Origin: Patescibacteria group bacterium
GTDB lineage: Bacteria; Patescibacteriota; Minisyncoccia; Phycocordibacterales; UBA12445
Assembly (NCBI GenBank): GCA_022710205.1
Contig: JAKLHJ010000044.1
Span: 1 to 6,333 of the forward strand
Direction: 5' to 3'
DNA: 6,333 nucleotides
Shown here: piece by piece, positions 1 to 5,147 of the stretch
Position numbering within the stretch: position 1 is the first letter of the stretch
Layout of the letters: the number at the start of each line of letters is the position of its first letter
Position numbers and translations under genes: made by a program
The notes under the pieces: generated by a model
Told to the model about the DNA's origin: nothing
What the model saw: the letters and a program-made list of their open reading frames with translations, nothing else
Databases searched by the model: none

Positions 1-316
1 CCATCTCTACTCTGACGGGCAGTTTAATTGTCCTCTCGAAAGAACCTCTTCTAATCTCCTTCATAAAATAGTCCTCATTGTCTACAATTTCCTCCTCTTC
101 GGCCGTTCCGGAAACTTTAACAGAATCGGCTGTTATGGAGATATCTATTTTTTCAGGATCAACTCCCGCCAAATTTATTTTTACAACGACATCCTTGCCC
201 TTAGCATACACATCCGCGGCCAAAGCCCAATCAGACTTACCCATATCCCGTAAATGCTGATTTTTAGGCTTTATCTTCACCTCTTCATCCATTTCATTTA
301 GTGTTGCCCAGATCAT
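1..316 (-). CDS. Small heat-shock protein, Hsp20/alpha-crystallin family (C-terminus beyond the window)
   Basis: An ATP-independent holdase chaperone that binds unfolding cytoplasmic proteins. I read the minus strand directly: an ATG at 316 opens a frame that stays open for 105 codons to the window edge. The translation has a charged N-terminal arm of about 28 residues, then a start of the alpha-crystallin domain (ADVYAKGKDVVVKINLAGVD at about 34-53), an acidic EEEE loop near 73-76, and the diagnostic MKEIRRGSFERTIKLPV block at about 85-101. In family members this block precedes the final beta strands and an IxI tail, which here lie outside the window. A second in-frame ATG at 292 is possible but would shorten only the arm. 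Neither start has a Shine-Dalgarno sequence. The gene follows the dsbA-like gene on the same strand, but a terminator lies between them, so it is probably transcribed separately. No CIRCE-type operator is visible. Confidence 0.9.
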   Translation of the reverse strand, partial: MIWATLNEMDEEVKIKPKNQHLRDMGKSDWALAADVYAKGKDVVVKINLAGVDPEKIDISITADSVKVSGTAEEEEIVDNEDYFMKEIRRGSFERTIKLPVRVEM

Positions 317-380
317 ATTTTTAAGAATTAAGAAGAAAGAATTATGAATAAAGAATACAACATTTCTTCTAAATATATTG

Positions 381-412
381 TAACAAAAACACCCGCAAGG
401 TGCGAGTGTTTT
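381..412 (-). terminator. Intrinsic terminator of the dsbA-like gene
   Basis: Read on the minus strand, a 12-bp stem (386-397 with 401-412, one G-U pair) with a 3-nt loop is followed by GTTTTTGTTA. It lies about 30 bp past the stop of the dsbA-like gene and before the hsp20 start, so it separates the two same-strand genes. Confidence 0.85.
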
Positions 413-443
413 CTAATATTATCAACTAATATCTAAAAACTAT

Positions 444-1148
444 TTATCTTAAGAGTCCGTCTATTGTTGCCTTGATATTTTCAAACGGCATAGCTCCGTC
501 TATCGGCACCTTTTTGCCGTCTTTAGTCAAAATAACGCTGTAAGGCGTGCCCTGTGCTCCGGCATCTGCCGCTCCGCTCTCGGAATTAATAACAGCGGCC
601 TTTCCTTTGCCGCTATCGAGGCAGGTGTTGAACGCCTTTAGGTCGAGGCCTGTTTCTGTGGCTATTTGAGGAAGCAAGGCTAGATCCAAGCTGTCGTTTG
701 ATTTTGTATAAGAGAAGATTTTGTTTGTATATTCCCAGAATTTAACATTTCCTCCGACAATTCCCGCGCACTCGGCCGCCTCCGCTTCTTTTCTTGATTT
801 TGAGTGAAGCATATCAAGAGGCATCTGTCTGTAGACCCAAGCAACTTTTCCGCCCTCTCTGTAATTGTCCATTATCTGACCCATTGTCGCGTGGAATCTC
901 TGACAGAAAGGACACTCCAAGTCTGTATAGGTAATTATTGTGATATCGGACCCTAGCTTTCCGACGATGTGATCATTTTTGTCCGCCGGTTTCACCACTA
1001 TCTCCTTGGGAACCGCATCAGGCAGATTAGCCTCACCTGCTGTGCCGCTTATTATTTTTATTCCGCCCGTCGCGTATATAGAAGCGGAAATTAAAATACC
1101 TGATATAATTATGGCAATCGGCAAACCCAAATCTTTTTTGTTATCCAT
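444..1148 (-). CDS. DsbA-like thiol:disulfide oxidoreductase, membrane-anchored or secreted
   Basis: Predicted to introduce or exchange disulfide bonds in exported proteins on the outer face of the membrane. Of 234 residues, about 10-33 form a hydrophobic signal or anchor segment after a charged start (MDNKKD). A thioredoxin fold with a DsbA-type helical insertion follows. The redox motif is C79-P-F-C82 in TDLECPFCQRFH, and the cis-proline loop is G200-T-P202. A second cysteine pair, C127 (in AAECAG) and C176 (in FNTCLD), is common in the Thioredoxin_4/DsbA-like group and is often structural. There is no AXA-type cleavage site I would trust, so it may remain anchored. It is divergent from nusA and ends in its own terminator. 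The start at 1148 is the only ATG before an upstream in-frame stop, but the only good Shine-Dalgarno sequence is 27 nt away. I avoid the symbol dsbA because BdbD/DsbA-like paralogues cannot be told apart here. Confidence 0.9.
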   Translation of the reverse strand: MDNKKDLGLPIAIIISGILISASIYATGGIKIISGTAGEANLPDAVPKEIVVKPADKNDHIVGKLGSDITIITYTDLECPFCQRFHATMGQIMDNYREGGKVAWVYRQMPLDMLHSKSRKEAEAAECAGIVGGNVKFWEYTNKIFSYTKSNDSLDLALLPQIATETGLDLKAFNTCLDSGKGKAAVINSESGAADAGAQGTPYSVILTKDGKKVPIDGAMPFENIKATIDGLLR

Positions 1149-1175
1149 TTTTCTGAAAATTATTTAGTAATTCAC

Positions 1176-1181
1176 CCTCCT
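1176..1181 (-). promoter_or_regulatory. Strong but distant Shine-Dalgarno sequence of the dsbA-like gene
   Basis: The minus strand reads AGGAGG here, a full anti-16S match, yet 27 nt separate it from the ATG at 1148. In-frame codons between are ATA, ATT, TTC, AGA and AAA, preceded by TAA, so no normal upstream start fits. The spacer can form an AT-only hairpin (AATTA, loop CTAAA, TAATT) that would shorten the effective distance to about 12 nt. That hairpin is weak and its role is inferred. Confidence 0.5.
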
Positions 1182-1363
1182 AAATTTTTCACCTTTTTTA
1201 ATTTTACCTCCGAATAAATCAGTAACTAGATAAGATATAACTACGTTGACTACTTATTTAATATTCCGAAAATTTTGGCGGGTAAAATCAATATAGCAAT
1301 GATATTTAATTCATGCAAACACAGAAAAGCATACCGCCAAAACATCAAAAAGAGGCTGATTTG
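1182..1363. other. Gene-free upstream region of the dsbA-like gene
   Basis: AT-rich sequence with no ORF of note on either strand. It should contain the dsbA-like promoter on the minus strand, but no hexamer pair is good enough to call. The one clear structure is an inverted repeat TTTTGGCGG (1273-1281) and CCGCCAAAA (1334-1342), separated by 52 bp. Its 5' TTTTGGC resembles the TTTTGGCAA arm of the palindromic element to the right. A second purine-rich GGAGG is on the minus strand at about 1207-1211. Confidence 0.5.
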
Positions 1364-1375
1364 ATGGTCCTGCCT

Positions 1376-1536
1376 GCCGATAGGCGCTGGTAGTAATCCT
1401 TACCTTACTATCGGGGCTTGCCCTGTAGTGAGCTCTGCTCTACTACAGGGTTGACCCCGTAGTGAATTTTGGCAACGGACCATTTAAAATGGTCCACGCG
1501 CCACAGCGCATTGCCAAAATCTACTACGGGGTTGAC
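1376..1536. repeat. Two-unit palindromic element (REP/BIME- or MITE-like) upstream of nusA
   Basis: A run of nested inverted repeats with no ORF. A left hairpin pairs CCGATAG (1377-1383) with CTATCGG (1408-1414). Unit 1 pairs CCCTGTAGT (1421-1429) with ACTACAGGG (1442-1450). Unit 2 is larger: 1455-1475 pairs with 1511-1531 over 21 positions, with one mismatch and one G-U, and encloses two smaller hairpins, GGACCATTT/AAATGGTCC (1477-1495) and GCGC/GCGC (1498-1509), giving a cloverleaf-like fold. Both units open with CCCYGTAGTGA and close with TCTACTACRGGGTTGAC (1439-1455 and 1520-1536, 16 of 17 identical). The right end supplies the -35 box of the nusA promoter. The shared unit ends suggest a dispersed repeat, but only one locus is visible. 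A structured RNA is the alternative. Confidence 0.65.
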
Positions 1537-1559
1537 AAGATGTCTATAGGGTATATAAT
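1532..1559 (+). promoter_or_regulatory. Consensus sigma-70-type promoter of nusA
   Basis: Perfect -35 TTGACA (1532-1537) and -10 TATAAT (1554-1559) hexamers with a 16-bp spacer, one short of the usual 17. Transcription should begin near 1565-1567, giving a leader of about 80 nt before nusA. The -35 lies in the right arm of the palindromic element. Confidence 0.85.
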
Positions 1560-1587
1560 TATGGACAGATTGTTGTTCCGACCCGTC

Positions 1588-1616
1588 GCCCGCTTTCTAG
1601 CGGGCATTATTTTTAA
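1588..1616 (+). terminator. Intrinsic terminator/attenuator in the nusA leader
   Basis: GCCCGCT (1588-1594) pairs with AGCGGGC (1599-1605) around a TTCT loop, followed by ATTATTTTTAA. It lies about 22 nt after the predicted transcription start and about 30 nt before the nusA ATG. It must therefore be read through for nusA to be expressed, or else it releases a short RNA of about 50 nt. No clear anti-terminator pairing is visible in the leader. Confidence 0.75.
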
Positions 1617-1647
1617 ATAAAATTATTATCATATTAATTATAAATAA

Positions 1648-2844
1648 ATGATAGATCTAAAAGCATTAAATTCAGCCCTTTCCCAGCTAGAGGAAGAAAA
1701 AGGCATTCCGCGAGACAAGGTAATTGAAGCCATTGAGATGGCCCTTGCCGCCGCATACAAAAAAGACTACGGAAAGAAAAATCAGATAATAAGAGCGAAA
1801 TTCGACCTTGATTCAGGCGCGACAGAGTTCGTGCAGGTAAAAACCGTTGTTGACGAATCAATGTTGAAGCCAAAACCAGAAGTGGACGAGGAGGGAAATA
1901 TAATCTCCCCTATCGAAGAGGAACCGGAAGAAGAGGGTGAAATCAAGAAGGTATACTTCAACGAGGATCATCACATGATGCTCGCTGATGCCAAAAAAAT
2001 TAAAAAAGGGGTAAAGCCGGGCGAAGAAATGATCTTCCCTCTCGAAACAAAAGATGATTATGGAAGAATTGCCGCGCAGACAGCTAAACAGGTTATCATC
2101 CAGAGAATCAGAGAGGCCGAGAAGTCTTCTGTAATCTCAGACTTCGGAGCAAAAGAAGGACAGGTTGTTACAGGGAAGGTTCAGAGAGTTGAGGGCGGAA
2201 ACGTGTTCGTAGACCTCGGGAGAGCCACAGGGATACTTCCAAAGGACGAACAGATTCCCGGCGAAAGATACCGACAGGGCGAGAGGATTAGGGCTTATCT
2301 ATATTCTGTAGAAGACTCCCCAAGGGGCGTAAACCTTAAACTGAGCAGATCTCACCCTCTGTTTATCGCTAAACTTTTTGAAATAGAGGCTCCCGAGGTC
2401 GCAAACGGTGTCGTAGAGATAAAGAGCATCGCCAGAGAAGCCGGATCAAGATCAAAGATTGCCGTTCACTCTAACGAGGCCAACGTTGATCCTGTCGGTT
2501 CTTGCGTAGGACAAAGAGGCACAAGAGTTTCTACTGTAATAAACGAGCTCGGAGGCGAAAAATTGGATATCGTTCCTTGGTCAGAAAATGCCGAAACATT
2601 TATCACAAACGCCCTATCCCCCGCGAAGATTTCTAGTATCAAAATAGATGAAGAAGAAAAAACAGCGGAGATTAAGGTGGGCGACGACCAATTTTCACTT
2701 GCGATAGGCAAGGGGGGACAAAATGTAAGACTTGCGGCCAAACTTACAGGCTGGAAAATAGACATAAAATCTTCAGCCGGCGCAAAAGCAAGCGATACGG
2801 ACGAAGACGTAGAGATGTCCGACGAAGACGACGAGGGAATATAA
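1648..2844 (+). CDS. nusA: Transcription termination/antitermination factor NusA
   Basis: NusA binds RNA polymerase near the RNA exit channel, stimulates pausing and hairpin-dependent termination, and takes part in antitermination complexes. The 398 residues show an N-terminal polymerase-binding domain (about 1-165, with MALAAAYKKDYG at 31-42), an S1 domain (about 170-235, GKVQRVEGGNVFVDLGRATG), KH1 (about 245-320, SRSKIAVHS and GxxG = GQRG at 288-291) and KH2 (about 325-375, GKGG at 354-357 in LAIGKGGQNVRLA). An acidic tail of about 20 residues ends the protein, and the C-terminal AR repeats of E. coli NusA are absent. An acidic insertion (about 78-100) interrupts the N-terminal domain. The start has no Shine-Dalgarno sequence, only an AT-rich leader. 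It stands alone between terminators instead of in the usual rimP-nusA-infB cluster. Its 18 arginines use AGA/AGG/CGA only. Confidence 0.98.
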   Translation: MIDLKALNSALSQLEEEKGIPRDKVIEAIEMALAAAYKKDYGKKNQIIRAKFDLDSGATEFVQVKTVVDESMLKPKPEVDEEGNIISPIEEEPEEEGEIKKVYFNEDHHMMLADAKKIKKGVKPGEEMIFPLETKDDYGRIAAQTAKQVIIQRIREAEKSSVISDFGAKEGQVVTGKVQRVEGGNVFVDLGRATGILPKDEQIPGERYRQGERIRAYLYSVEDSPRGVNLKLSRSHPLFIAKLFEIEAPEVANGVVEIKSIAREAGSRSKIAVHSNEANVDPVGSCVGQRGTRVSTVINELGGEKLDIVPWSENAETFITNALSPAKISSIKIDEEEKTAEIKVGDDQFSLAIGKGGQNVRLAAKLTGWKIDIKSSAGAKASDTDEDVEMSDEDDEGI

Positions 2845-2854
2845 TTAAATAAAC

Positions 2855-2889
2855 AAAAAGCCCGCAAGCGAACAGCCTGCGGGCTTTTT
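2855..2889 (+). terminator. Intrinsic terminator of nusA
   Basis: A 12-bp stem of AAAAAGCCCGCA (2855-2866) with TGCGGGCTTTTT (2878-2889) around an 11-nt loop, starting 10 bp after the stop codon. The U-tract is part of the stem. It separates nusA from the wall-enzyme gene downstream. Confidence 0.9.
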
Positions 2890-2906
2890 CATTGGCCCAT
2901 AAATAA

Positions 2907-2915
2907 TGGTATAAT
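2907..2915 (+). promoter_or_regulatory. Extended -10 promoter of the wall-enzyme fusion gene
   Basis: TGGTATAAT matches the extended -10 form (TG, one base, TATAAT at 2910-2915). The best -35 at 17 bp is poor (TTTCAT, 2887-2892), which extended -10 promoters tolerate. Transcription should begin near 2922, so the leader to the ATG at 2934 is only about 12 nt with no Shine-Dalgarno sequence, close to leaderless. Confidence 0.7.
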
Positions 2916-2933
2916 TTAGTTGTAAAAATATTT

Positions 2934-5087
2934 ATGATTAAAAATCTATCAAACAACAAAATCGCCATTTCAATAGTTTTTTCCACGGCCATAATTTTGC
3001 TGTCCGCCCTCATCTCGCCTAGCGGCTCCGAAGGCGCCTCGGCACAATCCGCTAGCAACCCTTGTGTAGAAGAAAGTGGTGACCACCGCGACTCCAAACC
3101 TAGGACAGGCGGAAGTGGTTCTAGTTACATCGACAAAGAGGATCTTCGATCTCGGCTAACAGAAAAGCTTAAAACATCTAAATTAAACGGGTATGTTCCA
3201 TCTGACGGGGCAAAATTCGGCATTACCACAGGATCACCAACAGAATGGGCTAATTATCTCACTGAATTAGCTGGGGCTGAATCGAGCTACAATAATGGTT
3301 CTGTAGGAGACATTGGAAGATTTAGCGGGAATTCAAATGGACTTTTTCAGCTTTCTCCCGATGATGCTCTTGGCTATGGGTTAAATGGGGGAAAACCATT
3401 CACACTAGAGCAATTAAGGGATCCCGATATAAACATGAGTGCGGCTATTAGTATCAACGAAGCTAAAGTAATAAAATACAACTCAATCAAAAACGGGGCT
3501 GGCCAATACTGGGGTCCGATTCAAAAAGGCTGGCTTCCATATGTTCCTGGCGGTGCCGGATGTTCTCAAAACGACAGCACTGCACAAAGCAACGCCCCCT
3601 GCCCCCCAAAACCGCAAACTGCGCAGGCGCAACCGACGGCCACACAAGGAACAGGAGAAGCCTCTCCGATTCAAAATCCGATATTTACAAGCTACTGGCC
3701 GGTAAAAGGCGGAGGAACCCAATCAATGGAAGGAGGATGGGTCACCTCCAGAAAGGGCCTTAACGGCCAAAACACGCCAAGCACGCTAGAAATGGTTAGA
3801 ACCGGAGAATCGAACTTCGTAACAATCGCCGCAGACCCATCTCACTATGGGGAAACATATGTAATACCGAAAATTTCTTATGTAAATAATCAGGGAGAAC
3901 AGCACACGCTATACAACGTAAAGGCCTACGTTCACGATACAGGAGGAGCCTTTAGGGTCACCGACGCAGACAATGCCGCCACGAGAGATCGAAAATTAAG
4001 AAAATTCGATATCGCCTACGACTCTTCATCCGGAGACGCAGAGGCGGCGAGGCTCGACGGCAAACAGCCATCCAAAAAAGATGTTCAATTCATACCGGCC
4101 GACGGAACCGCTGTTAATACAACGTCCGACTCCGGCGCAGAGGATGATCCGTGCTGGTGCAAAACCAATCCGCAAGAAAAAGCGGATTGTGAAAATCAAA
4201 CTCAAGCGGCTTCTTCGATTACCCCAAACTACGGAGGCGCTCCCCTCTGGCAGACTAGCCCAAACTGCTTCAAGCACATGGGAAATCCGGGCGGGCCAAT
4301 GGTCTATTATCTGACCTTTACCTGCAATTCCGGGATAAAAATAGACGGTCGCCATACTAGATATGTTGCAGACTGCGGCGTAAACAATAGCGTCGGATGT
4401 AGTGACTGGCTTTCGCGCCTCTCCGGCACGGCAGGGTGTCTGTGGTCTATGTGTAAAGGTAATAATGCGATATGGGACCCGGGGACGAAACGATGCGGGT
4501 GCGATGACGGCAGAAGCCTAAGGACAGCTTCTGTCCCAAGGGCCACGGTGCCGTCTGGTTCAGACCAGAGCCTTGAGCAAGAAAACCCGATTGGCGATAC
4601 GCCTCAGTCTATTCCACCAGGAGAGAAAACAAATTTGTCTGCCGTCGAGGAACAAAAAGACAGCATAACGAAAGACAATACCTCTGTTCTTATAGATAAA
4701 AGTGACAAAACTATGATTGTATACAAAGACGGACAAGAAATAGCGAGAACAAATATAAATGTTGGAGTTAACGATACCGCGGGAACTCTAGCCGGTGGTA
4801 TAAACGGCGACAAAATAACTCCAACCGGCACGTTCACGATAATCAACACAAAACAAGACTCAAACGGAGTATACAGCTCGGAGGGTGGTGCTTATATGGG
4901 AACGGCTTTCTCCGGGTTGTCTGCCGTCGACCAAAATGGAAATATAAGAGGTATTGGTATTCACGGAGGAAATCTGGACTCCGGAGGAACATTGCACGTT
5001 ACAAACGGCTGTATCAGAGTAACGAATAGCGATGCGGACGTATTCTCCGGATTACCTGTGGGGACGAAAGTAACTATTCAAAATTAA
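2934..5087 (+). CDS. Exported multidomain peptidoglycan enzyme: transglycosylase-like + 3D barrel + Cys-rich module + L,D-transpeptidase
   Basis: Predicted to cut and cross-link peptidoglycan outside the membrane. A signal peptide covers about 1-37 (hydrophobic 10-27, possible cleavage after ASA at 35-37). Residues 101-205 resemble a lysozyme-like lytic transglycosylase, with likely catalytic Glu116 in AGAESSYN and the GLFQLSPDDA motif at 136-145. A Pro/Gln/Thr-rich linker (210-248) follows. Residues 250-388 look like a 3D double-psi beta-barrel, with aspartates in AADPS (D301), HDTGGAF (D335) and FDIAYD (D359). Residues 407-523 hold 11 cysteines. Residues 582-717 are a YkuD L,D-transpeptidase domain, with H677 in GIGIHGGN and nucleophile C693 in TNGCIRV. 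The family's SHGC histidine is Asn691 here. The last domain is the surest and the barrel less so. It has its own promoter and terminator and is far longer than single-domain L,D-transpeptidases. Confidence 0.88.
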   Translation: MIKNLSNNKIAISIVFSTAIILLSALISPSGSEGASAQSASNPCVEESGDHRDSKPRTGGSGSSYIDKEDLRSRLTEKLKTSKLNGYVPSDGAKFGITTGSPTEWANYLTELAGAESSYNNGSVGDIGRFSGNSNGLFQLSPDDALGYGLNGGKPFTLEQLRDPDINMSAAISINEAKVIKYNSIKNGAGQYWGPIQKGWLPYVPGGAGCSQNDSTAQSNAPCPPKPQTAQAQPTATQGTGEASPIQNPIFTSYWPVKGGGTQSMEGGWVTSRKGLNGQNTPSTLEMVRTGESNFVTIAADPSHYGETYVIPKISYVNNQGEQHTLYNVKAYVHDTGGAFRVTDADNAATRDRKLRKFDIAYDSSSGDAEAARLDGKQPSKKDVQFIPADGTAVNTTSDSGAEDDPCWCKTNPQEKADCENQTQAASSITPNYGGAPLWQTSPNCFKHMGNPGGPMVYYLTFTCNSGIKIDGRHTRYVADCGVNNSVGCSDWLSRLSGTAGCLWSMCKGNNAIWDPGTKRCGCDDGRSLRTASVPRATVPSGSDQSLEQENPIGDTPQSIPPGEKTNLSAVEEQKDSITKDNTSVLIDKSDKTMIVYKDGQEIARTNINVGVNDTAGTLAGGINGDKITPTGTFTIINTKQDSNGVYSSEGGAYMGTAFSGLSAVDQNGNIRGIGIHGGNLDSGGTLHVTNGCIRVTNSDADVFSGLPVGTKVTIQN

Positions 5088-5098
5088 ATCATTAACTT

Positions 5099-5127
5099 AA
5101 AAACGGGCTCGCGATAAGCCCGTTTTA
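5099..5127. terminator. Bidirectional intrinsic terminator between convergent genes
   Basis: AAAACGGGCT (5100-5109) pairs with AGCCCGTTTT (5117-5126) around a 7-nt loop. The arms end in A and T runs, so it reads as a hairpin plus U-tract on both strands. It lies about 12 bp after the fusion gene and 21 bp after the minus-strand gene ending at 5148. Confidence 0.88.
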
Positions 5128-5147
5128 ATTTATACAGATATTTTATT

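Noticed and set aside
78..260. A 60-codon plus-strand frame.
   Set aside because: It is antisense to the clear Hsp20 coding sequence and has no recognisable features.
1376..1536. A tRNA, riboswitch or T-box in the structured region upstream of nusA.
   Set aside because: The cloverleaf-like fold lacks the tRNA T-loop and acceptor patterns and a CCA end. It lies upstream of the mapped-looking nusA promoter, so it would not be part of the nusA mRNA. No T-box or known riboswitch core is visible.
1421..1536. A CRISPR array, because of the repeated TCTACTAC...GTTGAC motifs.
   Set aside because: There are only two copies, each belonging to an inverted-repeat unit, with no regular spacers and no cas genes.
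1561..1620. A 19-codon ORF (ATG at 1561, TAA at 1618-1620) spanning the nusA leader terminator, which could be a leader peptide.
   Set aside because: Its ATG lies 2 nt after the -10 box, upstream of the expected transcription start near 1566, so the codon would not be in the transcript. It also has no Shine-Dalgarno sequence.
2466..2867. A 133-codon open frame antisense to the 3' part of nusA, and similar long frames opposite the fusion gene.
   Set aside because: Low-complexity serine-rich translations mirror the codon bias of the real genes. There is no promoter, ribosome site or domain.
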